A DNA stretch of 64,000 nucleotides. Origin: Symbiodinium sp. CCMP2592 (taxonomy: Eukaryota > Sar > Dinophyceae > Suessiales > Symbiodiniaceae). The DNA lies in NCBI GenBank assembly GCA_905221615.1, contig CAJNDT010000124.1:62001-126000 (forward strand). The letters are read 5' to 3'. This document shows, piece after piece, positions 18,596 to 28,774 of this stretch; position 1 is the stretch's first letter; each line of letters begins with the position of its first letter. The notes beneath the pieces are model-generated. The model did not search any database and was not told where the DNA came from. It was given only the letters and a program-made list of their open reading frames with translations. Made by a program: the position numbers and the translations under genes.

Positions 18596-19042
18596 GAAAA
18601 AGCAATCGCCATCGACGAAAATGGGCGAAGAATGGCTCGTGGGTTCCATTACTTCAAGTGGGTTAAAGGCACAGTTACTAATCCTAAGGGTCCATGTGCC
18701 CAAATAGCATATCCTGTGGTTGATTCGGTTTTGTCCTACATAGGTACTTCGGGGCCGATGTATACATGGACCCTTAGCGTAAGGGTTTTCAGTGGATACA
18801 AGCAAGAGTACAAACTGTTGAAGTACGTGGCTGGAGGTGGTAATAGAAACACATGCAAAATACAAAGCGATTTTGCTTACAATGCTACAAACAACACAAA
18901 AGTCCAGCAGCCATCATCAGTGGAGGCTCATCGTTATTGTTCAACAATGAAATTAAGCTTTTCTGCTGTTGAGTTGCTAAAGTTTTGCAAAATCAGGCGG
19001 CAAAGCTGGACAATGCAATTCGGCACTTTTTGGAAATTTTGA
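18596..19042 (+). CDS. Open frame running through a Pal-I element; two exons possible
   Basis: The first part reads AIDENGRRMARGFHYFKWVK. A GT at 18674 and a TTTTCAG ending at 18792 would remove a 119-nt interval containing the whole Pal-I copy and continue in phase 0. Without splicing the frame stays open through the element to TGA at 19042, with GYKQEYKLLKYVAGGGNRN after it. Either an intron-borne element or a readthrough. No family is recognised. Confidence 0.27.
   Translation, partial: EKAIAIDENGRRMARGFHYFKWVKGTVTNPKGPCAQIAYPVVDSVLSYIGTSGPMYTWTLSVRVFSGYKQEYKLLKYVAGGGNRNTCKIQSDFAYNATNNTKVQQPSSVEAHRYCSTMKLSFSAVELLKFCKIRRQSWTMQFGTFWKF
18682..18781. mobile_element. Pal-I element inside an open frame
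   Basis: Ends CCTAAGGGTCCATGTGCCC and TACATGGACCCTTAG, middle diverged (TGATTCGGTTTTGTCC). Confidence 0.8.
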
Positions 19043-19129
19043 GGGTCTGCTATTTTCTGAATACCCCATATCTTACAACTCTTCAAGCCGCAAGATGATT
19101 TGCAAACGTCCACCAGCGGGCAGAGTCGA

Positions 19130-19770
19130 CTGAAGTTGCTGGAACTCGGTTTAAGGGTGTAGGGCTTCGGGGTAAGGGGATTAAACCAATAATGGGTCCG
19201 ACTTACAGCTGCGCAGTGGGAACGGCATCTTGGAGCGCGCTATGCTTTGGATATGATTAGGATGCGAGATTGTGGGCTAACAGTTTAGGGTTGGGAGCAT
19301 ACTGAGCAACTAGATGTGCTTGACAATTGATTCGACAGGCATCTGCTATCCTAGCCCATAGCAAGGCATGATGTTCAAAAACTACGGCCCAAAACACACG
19401 CCTGAAGCGCTTGGATTGGGACTTACTTAGACGTAGATCATCGAACGAGTCATGTCATAAGTCCTGGCTCTTAAGGCTTTTGTAATAGGAGTTAGGATCA
19501 GGGGGACCCATGGGGATATAGACCTTCTCTATAACAGTAAGGTCAGAGCCAAAAAATAGGGTCAAAAAGGCTCCCCTTCAAGGGGTCTACCTAATACTGC
19601 CTAGGATAAAGGCTCCTTTCATGCAGCCCAATAAACCCTAAACCCTAAACTATAGTTCCCAAACCCTTGGCGTTCACAGCCCAAAACAAGGCTGGAGGGG
19701 CGAAAGTTGACCAATCCGGAGACGGATTCCGTGGTGGGGAGCATCAGAGCCGAATAGATCGTGCCTGAGC
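19130..19770. other. Unassigned stretch
   Basis: Contains CTGGCTCTTAAGG near 19465 and an inverted CCTTACTGTTATAG/GGTCAGAGCC region near 19540 that may be a decayed palindrome, plus one CCCTAAACCCTAAAC run at 19633. No convincing exon is seen. Confidence 0.3.
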
Positions 19771-19772
19771 TC

Positions 19773-19832
19773 TCCCAAAGGGTCCAAGTGCCTTTCTAGT
19801 AGGTAATTAGTAGGTACTTGGGCCCCAAAAGT
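19773..19832. mobile_element. Pal-M half copy
   Basis: Left half (CCCAAAGGGTCCAAGTGCCT ... TACTTGGGCCCCAAAAG), then replaced by TA repeats. Confidence 0.65.
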
Positions 19833-19908
19833 ATATATAGATATATAGATATACATATGTATATATATATATATATACTGATATATATACTTATATATAT
19901 ACACATAT

Positions 19909-19957
<49 letters not shown>

Positions 19958-19970
19958 CATATGTATATAT
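19832..19970. repeat. (TA)n-rich microsatellite block
   Basis: About 140 bp of TATATA with CATA and GATA interruptions, grown from the broken Pal-M centre. Confidence 0.92.
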
Positions 19971-20059
19971 AACTTGGAAATCTTGGGGTCTGCAAGTCTA
20001 GGGGAGCTAATCAGGGCCTTCCTGCTGGGATCTTGATTGCAAGGCCCCCTTACGAAGCC

Positions 20060-20165
20060 CCAGAGGCTCCATATATGGTACCATTATGGAACTAGGCCCC
20101 ACAAGACCATCCTTATCAGGGTTTTAGGGACCAAATTCCATAATGGTACTATATATGGAGCCTAT
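20060..20165. mobile_element. Pal-K element
   Basis: Second intact copy, with CCCAGAGGCTCCATATATGG and its inverse. Confidence 0.85.
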
Positions 20166-20203
20166 AGAAGCTATGCCCAATCCAGAAGGGCGATGCAAGG
20201 TCT

Positions 20204-20350
20204 TCACACAGGGCGCCGACGCACCGTCGGTATCCCCGACGTCACGACATGCTTTACAGATTCAAACATTTTCGCTCGATTGCCAGAATGGACTGCATGA
20301 TCCTGTTCGCTTGGTTTGCGAACGGTCTGAGCAAGCAAATGCCCTCTTAG
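20204..20350 (-). CDS. Exon candidate beside a Pal-K element
   Basis: A minus frame after GTCTAAG reads HLLAQTVRKPSEQDHAVHSG, then NRAKMFESVKHVVTSG, to TGA. The plus strand is open too but gives a less charged reading. The element lies 40 bp downstream. No family is recognised. Confidence 0.3.
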   Translation of the reverse strand, partial: LRGHLLAQTVRKPSEQDHAVHSGNRAKMFESVKHVVTSGIPTVRRRPV

Positions 20351-20480
20351 ACTAGTACCAAGACGCCATTAATTAAGGGGAGTCTCAGAAATCCTAGTCT
20401 TGCGGATCCCAACATGAGGGTTCGGTCTGGAAAAAGGCAAAGCGAAGCTTAGTTCTGAAGGGATAAGTAAAGCCACATAA

Positions 20481-20594
20481 CATGCCGCCGAGATTCGCAG
20501 CAATGAAGCTACGAAGAAGGAAGGGTTTACCAAACCGTTCGAGCCTCGCGGAGTGCTGTCGAAACGAAGACTCAAAGACAAACCTCAAACCTAA
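20481..20594 (+). CDS. Short basic exon candidate
   Basis: A 37-codon plus frame reads EIRSNEATKKEGFTKPFEPR, then a basic end, to TAA in telomere-like DNA. Two minus frames of 60-70 codons overlap it. The strand is uncertain. Confidence 0.2.
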   Translation, partial: HAAEIRSNEATKKEGFTKPFEPRGVLSKRRLKDKPQT

Positions 20595-20734
20595 AACCTC
20601 AATCCCGTCTAAACCCTAAACCCTCAACCCCTACATCCCATCACCCACCCTCAAACCTACGCCGCTTCTCGTGCCAGCGGTCCGTCGGCAAGAGGGGAAC
20701 GCCGAGGCTGCTCTCCGCTACTGTGTAATGTCGG

Positions 20735-20840
20735 GGTTCCTGAGTAGCCTCTTTATGATATAGATGCCCTTTTGCCTACTACTCGGTTTTAACAAGGGCA
20801 CGCTGATATAAAACGGGCAAAAGAGTACTACTCAGGAACC
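20735..20840. mobile_element. Single-copy palindromic element
   Basis: Arms GGTTCCTGAGTAGCCTCTTT-like and its inverse, with GCCCTTTTGCC and GGCAAAAGAG in the stem. No second copy is seen. Confidence 0.7.
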
Positions 20841-20841
20841 T

Positions 20842-21002
20842 AGATGTATGCATGCATGTGCATGTATGCATATACATGTGTCCATGTCCATGTGGATGTG
20901 TCTATATGCCACAATATGTATGTCTGCACTATGATATGTGTATATCTATGTACACATACATACATAGATATATGTATGTATATATATATAGATATGTAGT
21001 GT
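20842..21002. repeat. Complex TGTATGCA/TATA microsatellite region
   Basis: Mixed ATGTATGC, ATACATGTG and TATA repeats. Confidence 0.85.
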
Positions 21003-21067
21003 TATGGTGCCTATAACTTTGTTCCGCATGACTATGTGTCTGCTGCCGGTTGCTACAGGCACCCGTG

Positions 21068-21157
21068 CCTGTGTGTGTGTGTGTGTCCGCGTGTGCGCTT
21101 ATGTATGCATGTATGTATGCATTTTAGTATGGTATAGTTTGGTACGGAAGGGTATGG

Positions 21158-21188
<31 letters not shown>

Positions 21189-21298
21189 CACGTGTGTATT
21201 TGTACACATACGCCTATCACGATCAGTAGAGTGCGAGGTTGAGGGAATATACATCTCTCTTGCATTCTCGCTCTCTCTGTCTCGCTTTCTCTCTGTCG
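21068..21298. repeat. Microsatellite cluster (TG)n, (TATG)n, (TA)n, (TC)n
   Basis: TG run at 21068-21086, TA run at 21160-21184, and CT-rich block at 21249-21297. Confidence 0.9.
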
Positions 21299-21566
21299 GG
21301 TGTTCAGCCTTGGGGTGTGTGGGAGTCCCGGGCTTTCAGGCTTCCACAACCCTATTCTAATCATTAAGGCCCCTCTAGCCCTAAATCCCTTATAGTGCCC
21401 CTGTAGCATCCCGTAAAGGAACCCTTTAAAGACACCCTGATCGAATTTTTCCGGCCCCTGTATTACAGGAGGCCTTGTGTTCCGGTTCAGGGTTTGGGGT
21501 CCTTGTAAACCCTAGACATCCCAGCGGAAGCCGCCTGGAACGAAGAAGGAGTCGGTCCTGGCAGAG

Positions 21567-21681
21567 CCCCATGGGGGTTTCCGAAATAGGGGACTTTACT
21601 AGAATACCCCAAATCACAGAATCCTTATTCTATGAACACCAAAACAAGGTACCCAAAATTTTCGGAAACGCCCCCATGGGG
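21567..21681. mobile_element. Pal-H element flanked by GCCCCATGGGG
   Basis: Ends GGGGGTTTCCGAAATAGGGG and its inverse. CCCCATGG precedes and CCCCATGGGG follows, possibly a longer target duplication or extended terminal repeat. Confidence 0.8.
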
Positions 21682-21738
21682 TCCGAAGGCTCAGAGTATA
21701 GGGTTTAGGTTTGGGCGGGGTTTGGGTTGACCGAACCT

Positions 21739-21804
21739 TATCCCTTAGAAGGGGCCCCCTAAACCCTGTAATAGTGGTATAGTAGGAATATGGCCTTAGG
21801 GTAT
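21739..21804. mobile_element. Pal-O, left half only
   Basis: TTAGAAGGGGCCCCCTAAACC then CTGTAATAGTGGTATA, cut off exactly where Pal-D begins. The right half is missing, so the original element was lost or rearranged after the Pal-D insertion. Confidence 0.65.
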
Positions 21805-21912
21805 ACCTATAGTCTCGATTGTAGTTATGTTGTGTGTTTTTGTGTTACTTATAGGATCCTAACTATCATAATGGTTAAACCAAAAATGGAGCTACAATGG
21901 AGACTATAGGTA
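21805..21912. mobile_element. Pal-D element, possible TA duplication
   Basis: TA precedes CCTATAGTCTCGATTGTAG and TA follows AGACTATAGG. The middle is diverged. Confidence 0.82.
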
Positions 21913-22079
21913 GTTTTTAGAGCTCGCGGCTAGCGATGATGTCAAACGTCCAACGTCGCTTTAACTTAAGCTTGTCTTGTCCACTCCTGAACTGCTAAAC
22001 CCGACGCCCCTCAAGCCCCAAAATCAAAATACACATCAAAACACCCGACACCCCAAACTCGACCTATAACCGAACCCAG

Positions 22080-22700
22080 GCCGAACCTATCTCCTGAACC
22101 CAACCTGCACCTGGATCCTGGAAAACCCAGAAAGCCTTCCAAACACCCTATGACCTGAAACTTCATACCCGATAACAAACCCTATAGCTCCCCTTCTCGA
22201 GAATCCCTGCAGTTCCCTTCATAGAAGCTCTTAAGGCAAGCCCTAGGAACCCTTCTAGAAACCCGAACGCGAACCCTACGAAAGGAATGATCCCCACTGC
22301 TGAGAAACCCTAAACCCTGATGCCCCTCCTCGTCCCCTTGGCGTACAGAACCTTAAAACCCCCCTCTTTCCCCCTGAATGAACACTAATTCCTAAACGGC
22401 ATCGAAGGACGTAGGCACACTTAGGGGAACCTTTAAACCCCAACTCAGCCCTCGGAAAGCTCTATAAAACCCTTTAAGGAGTTTGAGGAACTTTCTTTGG
22501 AACCCCGTCAATGTCAAACCTTTACCTAGACCCTTTAAACTCTTGAAAAACCGTTGAACCCCATTACAACCCTTAAAGGAACCTTTAAACTCTTGAAAAA
22601 CAATGAAAATCTTTTAAAAGCCTATAAACACCCTTAAAGGAACCTTTAAACTCTTGAAACACCCTGAAACATCCCTTAAAACCCTTAAAACCCTTGAAAA
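22080..22700. other. C-rich unassigned stretch with short dispersed repeats
   Basis: Many ACCCTTAAAGGAACCTTTAA and AACTCTTGAAAAAC units repeated at about 55-bp spacing between 22480 and 22690, with no terminal structure. Confidence 0.5.
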
Positions 22701-22828
22701 GGAATCTTCAACTCCCTGTGTCCTTCGCAGCCGCTTCGGTACGGTCGGCAGCGCACTCGGACAGGCATCTGCGACCCAAAGGCCTTGGAGCGATTCTGCT
22801 GTGGAAATAAACAGAGAATTAAAGGGAA

Positions 22829-22922
22829 CTCCAGAAAGTTGGAATATGAAATAATGGCAGCATCCCCTCTAATTTACCTTAAAGGGGTCATGATAATGAT
22901 ATTCCAACTTTCCGGCTTCTAC
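22829..22922. mobile_element. Pal-Q element
   Basis: Arms CCAGAAAGTTGGAATATGA and its inverse with TTTACCTTAAAGGGG in the loop, close to the 42.5- and 59.8-kb copies. Confidence 0.8.
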
Positions 22923-22989
22923 TGTATGTGATCGAGACATAAGCGTGTAACTGAATACATAAACAAGAAGCTATAGTTACGATATACAT

Positions 22990-22993
22990 ATAA

Positions 22994-23029
<36 letters not shown>

Positions 23030-23052
23030 GTCTACATATAAATACACAGACT

Positions 23053-23138
<86 letters not shown>

Positions 23139-23195
23139 CAGATATATATATATATATATATATATACCGATATATATATATATATATATATACAG

Positions 23196-23272
<77 letters not shown>
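22990..23272. repeat. Long (TA)n block
   Basis: About 280 bp of TA with sparse CA, GA and CG interruptions. Open frames across it encode only Ile-Tyr runs. Confidence 0.95.
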
Positions 23273-23274
<2 letters not shown>

Positions 23275-23727
23275 GAACAATGTTTATGCCTGCAAACATG
23301 TCTTTCTGTCTGTCTACGTCCTAAACCCGCAACCTGAACCGCAGCTGCGTACTCGGACACATCATGATAAACTAGCCAGCGATGCAAAGCGCAGGGGCTT
23401 GCTTAGACTACTCGTCATGTTGCACGTAAGAAGCTTGCGGGAAACACCAACATGTACACAGCACGCTATGCCGCAGCATGCAAAACAGCCTAAACGAGTC
23501 AAGCCCCAAGCCCTCAGTCAGACTCTAAGCCTAGTCCCGGCGAAGTGCGCCTGGAGATCAGTGTCTGGGCTTTGAAGTTACCGCGGAGAAGAAGGCATAC
23601 ACTTATTGAATGATGGTTACCTTCAGGAACAATTCCAACATAACACAAAAAGTATAGTACTCCAAAACCAGGTGTAGGCTTTACCAAGAGAGTTTTCACT
23701 TCCCCAATGTATTCAACACCTCGTAAT

Positions 23728-23838
23728 CCCTAAGGGTCCATGTGCTCATATAGTACATACCTTGGCCTCAAAGTAGTCCCTGTACAAGAATTTTGGGGCC
23801 AAAGTATATACTCGTTGGGTACATAGACCCTCAGGGCA
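23728..23838. mobile_element. Pal-I element
   Basis: Complete, with the AAAGTAGTCCCTGTAC centre that defines the long form of the family. Confidence 0.83.
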
Positions 23839-23926
23839 CACTAAAAGAAGGCAAAATCTGGGGGAATTTCGTGCGCCACTGAAAACCCGAAGGCTTGGAG
23901 CTAATGACCTGCGGATCCCGACCCTC

Positions 23927-24112
23927 GGTTCTTGTTAAGGAAATTTGCTTAAAGTTACCATACCAGGGATGTATAAGGGTTCCTTTAATGGATCTCCTTT
24001 AAGGGTTACGGGCTTAAGGCATAAGTTACCGTAATAGGGGCTACATTAAATGATGTGGTTTCCGGGTAAAAACTATTATCGTAACCTAAACTAAATCCCT
24101 TAACAAGAACTG
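23927..24112. mobile_element. Long single-copy inverted repeat
   Basis: Arms GGTTCTTGTTAAGGAAATTT and its inverse (CCCTTAACAAGAAC) about 150 bp apart, with GTTACC and GTAACC deeper in the stem. It is longer than the usual elements. Confidence 0.6.
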
Positions 24113-24152
24113 TGGTCCCCAAAAATTCATATTTTAGGGCTTACGATAAGAA

Positions 24153-24236
24153 GCTGCAAAAAGTAGGTTATGGTACTTGAAGGTAAATACTGCCTCTTAC
24201 CGATGTGGAATTGTAACCTACCATTGTGCAGGTTTG
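24153..24236. mobile_element. Short single-copy inverted repeat
   Basis: Arms CTGCAAAAAGTAGGTTATGG and CCTACCATTGTGCAG. Confidence 0.5.
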
Positions 24237-24309
24237 GATCCACGAGTAAAGCAAGACAAGCACGAACAACCCAAACCCCGATTAACTAACATCGCTATAA
24301 CAGTCCGAT

Positions 24310-24515
24310 ACACCTTATAAACCCTAAAGTTAAACCTCGACCCTAAACCTAACCCTCAAGTTGACCCTAAACCCTATAAGCCCTAAACTTAACCCTAAAG
24401 TCAGCACTAAACCCGAAAAACCCTATAAACTTCTAAACCCTAAACCCTGTAAACCCTAAACCCTATAGAGCTAACTCTAAACCCTATATAACTATATAAA
24501 CTGAACCCTAAAGCT
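24310..24515. repeat. Telomere-like tract (CCCTAAA orientation)
   Basis: ACCCTAAAC, CCCTATAAGCCCTAAAC and CCCTAAAGTTAAACC units. Confidence 0.8.
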
Positions 24516-24619
24516 TCTTTCCAATTGATGCAATGCGGCTCTGATGATGGCTGCCCTGGGATCGCCCGAAAAGATCCTGAGCGCCCCATGCGGTTCGGAA
24601 GGGTTCTCTACCAGGGTTT

Positions 24620-24785
24620 ACTTTGGGGGGGATTAGGGGCTTAGGGGCTTGAGGGTTTGGGTTTAGGGGGGCTAGGGGGGCTTGGGGGGCTTTAGGGTTA
24701 AGGGCCTCGGGGTTGAGGGGCTTCCGGGTTCAGGGTTTAAGGGGGTTTAAGGGCTTTACAGGGCTTAGGGGTTTAGGGGGGCGGT
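24620..24785. repeat. Telomere-like tract (TTTAGGG orientation), G-rich
   Basis: GGGGCTTAGGGG and GGGTTTAGGGGG units. It faces the opposite-orientation tract at 24.3-24.5 kb. Confidence 0.8.
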
Positions 24786-24829
24786 CAACTGCGGAGAAGT
24801 TAAGCTTGGGCTGCTGAGGGGGTTTCGGA

Positions 24830-25006
24830 CTACGCGCTGCAAGCTTCATCTGAATTTTCGTCAGCAACATCCTTTTCCGTACCATTCAGATCCTGCGAAC
24901 TACCCTCTTCAGTGCCAGCCTCCTCTGATGCTTCCGTCTCCTCACCTGTAGCCAGCAGGCCAAACCCAAACTTGTTCTGCGTTTTCAAAGCAAAGCGCAA
25001 CGCCAT
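24830..25006 (-). CDS. Small acidic ORF or terminal exon
   Basis: From ATG at 25006 to TAG, 58 codons. After a short basic start (MALRFALKTQNKFGFG) the rest is strongly acidic: GEETEASEEAGTEEGSSQD, then NGTEKDVADENSDEACSA. Such an acidic tail is unlikely from random DNA of this base composition. A pyrimidine-rich GGCTTCTTCTTGAAG sits immediately upstream and could be an acceptor, so the ATG may be internal to a longer gene. No family is recognised. Confidence 0.36.
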   Translation of the reverse strand: MALRFALKTQNKFGFGLLATGEETEASEEAGTEEGSSQDLNGTEKDVADENSDEACSA

Positions 25007-25185
25007 GCTTCAAGAAGAAGCCCTAGCTGGGCGAGCAGCTGTGCCTTCGCCACACTGCAGGGCTTTATGGGTTTCGGGTTTGGGGTTTCGGGGTTCAGGG
25101 TTTAAGGTCTCTGCTATGCTTGCCAGCCGTGCTTGAAAGTTGCAGTGCCGCGGCATTTCCCGCTTGCGGTGCTCACTGTAATGGT

Positions 25186-25287
25186 TTAAAAGTCCTGTAA
25201 GGCCCATAGCAAAGCAAAATCCATAGACTCAACTTCAACCTCGCTACTGTCAGAGTCTACAATCAGGACGAATTTGACCACGAAAAA
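25186..25287 (-). CDS. Upstream exon candidate of the acidic ORF
   Basis: A 33-codon frame reads VVKFVLIVDSDSSEVEVESM, then FALLWALQDF, to TAA. A possible acceptor (CTGATTGTAG) lies inside it. A telomere-like stretch (25060-25115) separates it from the acidic ORF. An overlapping 65-codon frame continues through that stretch. Confidence 0.25.
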   Translation of the reverse strand, partial: FFVVKFVLIVDSDSSEVEVESMDFALLWALQDF

Positions 25288-25708
25288 TCAATCCCCAATT
25301 TCAAGAACCACCTGTGTGAGGACGCAGAGCAGGATAGGGGGCCTTTAAGGTTTAACGGCTACGACCCTGCATGAGACTACAGTACAAACAAGCACCTGAA
25401 AAGACATGGTTGATGTTGCATGGGGTTTAGGGTGAAGCCTAAGCCCCATACCATGAAATACTGGATCCTGCAAAACCCACATGCCTGGGCCGCAATATGC
25501 AATTCGCAGACACTCCTTAACTAATCACTAAGCCTGACATAAACGAAACACCCTGAACCACCTTCCCTGAACCCTAGACCCAAAACACTCAAACCCTGAA
25601 CCCCACCTGCACCCTTAGAAACCTACCCTTTTCGGGCTCCATAATATGGTTTCCTCAAGGGAACCTCAGAAAAGTAGGTTATTTGGGGTTAAGGTGGAGC
25701 CCAAACAC

Positions 25709-25820
25709 TACCTATAGTCTCCATTGTAGTTCCTTTTTTTTGGTAATCAAGACCTCTATTATTGGATCCTAACCATAAAACTGGTTAACCCCAAAAAGGA
25801 GCTACAATGGAAACCCCGGA
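25709..25820. mobile_element. Pal-D element
   Basis: Left arm complete (TACCTATAGTCTCCATTGTAG). The right terminal GACTATAGG is replaced by AAACCCCGG. Confidence 0.78.
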
Positions 25821-25829
25821 GTCCCCTTT

Positions 25830-26205
25830 ATATGATGCCTGAGCAAAAAAACAAACCTGAGCGGAGGACATTCAACAAGGAGGCGATGCCATCTTCGCTG
25901 CTGAAGGCTTGTCGGGCCTTGCCACTAGGGGTTACCTTTAACGGTTCAGGGGTATAAGGTTCAGGGCCCTCACGGCCCTGATCCGTGGGTGGGTTGGTGG
26001 TGTTTTGAGGCAGTGAGGATTTGGATCTGCGGCAAAGGTCGGGCCTCTGAGGAGAAGGGTTTTGGGGATTTAGAGCTTAGGGGCTGAGGGCTTACTTACC
26101 AGTAGAGAAACCAATGTACAAAAAACAGGGATGCGACAGTAAAACAAGGATAGGTTTACCCTTCGTTGAGGACCTTGGATAATCTAGCCAGGGCCCAGTT
26201 TAGGG
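25830..26205. other. Unassigned stretch
   Basis: Single telomere-like units and a GGTTCAGGGCCCTCACGGCCCTG hairpin. No exon or element is recognised. Confidence 0.3.
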
Positions 26206-26262
26206 AAGGTTCAGCCTAAACCCTAAACCCCTGAACCCTAAACCCCTAACCCCTAAACCCGG
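26206..26262. repeat. Telomere-like tract (CCCTAAA orientation)
   Basis: Seven or so CCCTAAACCCCTGAACC units. Confidence 0.85.
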
Positions 26263-26317
26263 TAAATCCTCTGACATTCCAACGCTGGTATCTCCCAAGA
26301 GCTGCCCCACACCGAGT

Positions 26318-26407
26318 ACCCTAAGGCCCAAAGTAGTGTTTTTGGGGGTTCATATTTAGAATCCTATGATGTAATCCCCAAAAGGAACTACTTTGGGGCC
26401 TGTGAGT
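26318..26407. mobile_element. Pal-C element
   Basis: Copy with a shortened left end (TACCCTAAGGCCCAAAGTAG) and a complete right end. Confidence 0.8.
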
Positions 26408-26665
26408 ATACCTCAAACTACCCATAACCTAACTTTTTGTATGCTTTAGGGTTTTAGGGTTTGGGTTCTAGTTATAAACATGCAATAAAGATTCAAATAA
26501 ACTTTATAGGGAGCCTGCAAAAAACAGGTTTGGGTAGCTCAAGGCAGGGCAGTGTGGGTTTGGGGTGTAGGGGAAGGGGTTTAAAGCTGCAGGGCTTAGT
26601 GCTTGAAACAATCGGCTTTGGGGATTCATTCTGCAAAAGTTACGGTTGTACAAAGCTCTGATTAC

Positions 26666-26758
26666 CCCAAAGAGTCCAAGTAATGGTATAGTATATACTT
26701 TCCGGGCCCAAATAGCTACGAAGTACCTACTGTCATGGTACTTGGACCCTGTGGGTTA
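26666..26758. mobile_element. Pal-M element
   Basis: Ends CCCCAAAGAGTCCAAGTAAT and CTTGGACCCTGTGGG, middle GGGCCCAAATAG. It is followed by 210 bp of unique DNA and another Pal-M. Confidence 0.78.
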
Positions 26759-26787
26759 GCTTGAAGCAAGGGCCTGTTGGTGAGAGG

Positions 26788-26968
26788 CATCTACCCGTAT
26801 CACGGGACTCGACACATCTACCGTTCAAGGCCACGCATATCCCCTTCCAGGCGCTGCAACCCAACTACAGAAAGGTTTGAACCTGGTAAGAAAAGCCGAG
26901 ACGGCGACAGGAGCGCCTGACAGCGTGACCTCAACAGATCCGAAGCTTGCGAGTCTGGGGTACTGGAA
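26788..26968 (+). CDS. Exon-like island between two Pal-M elements
   Basis: The best plus frame reads STRITGLDTSTVQGHAYPLP, then GAATQLQKGLNLVRKAETAT, and continues to SLG where GGGGTACTGG could be a donor just before the second element. Both other plus frames are open over much of the island, so the frame is not certain and chance cannot be excluded. Confidence 0.25.
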
Positions 26969-27059
26969 TTTAAAGGGTCTAAGTACCATTATAGTAGGTG
27001 TTTCGTAGGTATTTGGGCCCGAAAAGTGTATACTATACCATTACTTGGACCCTTTGGGG
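26969..27059. mobile_element. Pal-M element
   Basis: Second copy with TAAAGGGTCTAAGTACC and its inverse, and a GGGCCCGAAAAG middle. It is inverted relative to the first copy. Confidence 0.78.
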
Positions 27060-27792
27060 AAGGTTGATGTACAGTTCGACGGTAACAGTAGGTTTCTGTG
27101 ACCTGAAACGCAGGTGTTGGTGTGGGTCATGGTTTGGTTGTCGTGGAATCATGTACGGCAGCTGGCCCAAAAGCATATTCCGACGTGGCGAAGTTCGGCC
27201 CGTGACATCAGACCTCCGGCATACTCTGGCATGCAACTTTCACCATCCCCTGATCCTTCAAGGGAATTCCCACAGACATATCAAAACCGACAACCTTTAA
27301 GCAAACCTATACACAAATAGTATGCTCTAAGCCTCTTGCGGCTCGAGGACCTGTGTGAGCACCCGAAAAGGTTCATCCAATACCCTGATGGCTGCCGAAT
27401 CGAACGGCACACAACAGCTGGCGGTGTCGGGTTTAGGGTTTACCGCTTCTCGCAAACCGTCTCATGTACGCAGTGATCAAGATCTCGGGTCATTGTAGTT
27501 GTGATAGCAGACGAGAACTGGAAGAGGGATAACGATGTACACTCAAAGTGCATCCTAAACCCTACACCCTAAACCTTGAAACCTAAACTCTAAGCCCAGC
27601 AGCCTTATGTGCGGCAATATTCCTGGGGCCCAGAGCCTCCAAGTATTAATCCCCACGTCTCGGATTTCTCTTGAGACTTACACTAAGGGTCCCTGTACCC
27701 AAACGGGCTCCTTGAAGGATTCCTTTAAGGGTACCATATAAGGGGGGCTCCTTTAAGGGCTCCTTTAAGGAATCTGTAGGGTTCAACAGGGT

Positions 27793-27891
27793 TTGAGGGT
27801 CCATGTACCCAAATAGTATATACTTTGGCTATAGGAACTAATTTAAGCCCATTCTATATACGAACTATTTGGGCATATGGACCCTGAGGGT
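27793..27891. mobile_element. Pal-I element
   Basis: Preceded by a broken CTAAGGGTCCCTGTACCC at 27683 that looks like a lone Pal-I end. Confidence 0.8.
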
Positions 27892-28194
27892 TATAGATCA
27901 AGCTAAATCAGCTAACTTATAACCTAGCGTAACCCCAAATAATCTACCTTGTGGAGAACTTTTATAAACAAACCATAATTAGGCAACGTCAAAGTTGGTA
28001 ATGCGGGATCCAGGTATTTACTAAAGCCTTTGGCTGCGCCGAGGCACGCTTGCGCTGCGCACGGTCTTGGTAAAGACCTGGGATGATAGATGTCTGAGCC
28101 CAAGAGAATATGGGGTTTATAAAACATCAAAAACCAAAAACCCTATATAAGTCCTAAACCCTAGGCGTCAGGGTTCAGAGATTTAGGCTCTAGT

Positions 28195-28293
28195 AGGGTT
28201 AGGGGGGTTGGGGGCCCTAATGCCCAAAATAAGGGCTTTATGCGGCCTAATGAAGGAAGCATAGTCCCCTACCGCCCTCCCCTAACCCCCCAA
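28195..28293. mobile_element. Degraded palindrome, Pal-W-like
   Basis: GGGTTAGGGGGGTTGGGGG and CCCCTAACCCCCC face each other around AATAAGGGCTTTATGCGGCC. Confidence 0.45.
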
Positions 28294-28299
28294 GAGTCC

Positions 28300-28665
28300 C
28301 TACGACTGAAAAAAAGTTCTCGATGCTTCCTCGTACTATTCAAGCCTTCATCCTTGTGCAAACCATGGTCGGTCTTTGACCCAAAAGTATTCTTGGGTTT
28401 CTCTGTCTTGAAAGCATCGGAGCCGCGTCTCATTAGTGGCGCCTCCTAATAGCCACGTTGCATGCAACGGTTTAGGGTTTAGGGGATATGATAAGCTGCG
28501 CATTTTTTACATGTGTCCCAACGATCGGACGACACCAAACAGCCCGCCGGCCCGGAGATAGACCTTAAACAGGCGATCCTATCTAGACCCTAACTATCGT
28601 GCCGTTTCAGCGTACTCTAGTTTCTGAATCAATGGGATCTGAACCAGAGCATCGGCTATCCAAAG
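28300..28665. other. Unassigned stretch
   Basis: A 69-codon plus frame (28240-28449) and no recognisable domain; one TTTAGGG pair at 28470. Confidence 0.3.
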
Positions 28666-28673
28666 AGGCATTA

Positions 28674-28774
28674 TACCCAAAGGCCCCACAGTAGCTCCTT
28701 TTCGGTGTTCGTATATAGAATCCTATAAGCCTATAAAGTAATCCCAAAAAGGAACTACTATGGGGCCTCTGGGT
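28674..28774. mobile_element. Pal-C element, TA flanks
   Basis: Complete copy. TACCCAAAGGCCCC at the left and GGGGCCTCTGGGTA at the right. Confidence 0.85.

Noticed and set aside
18521-18865. 114-codon minus-strand frame
   Set aside because: Runs through the Pal-I element, and the plus strand gives the more plausible reading with splice sites.
21053-21409. 118-codon frames on both strands
   Set aside because: Built from TG, TA and TC microsatellites.
22919-23387. Several open frames of 80-126 codons on both strands
   Set aside because: They are translations of the TA repeat (Ile-Tyr runs) and not genes.
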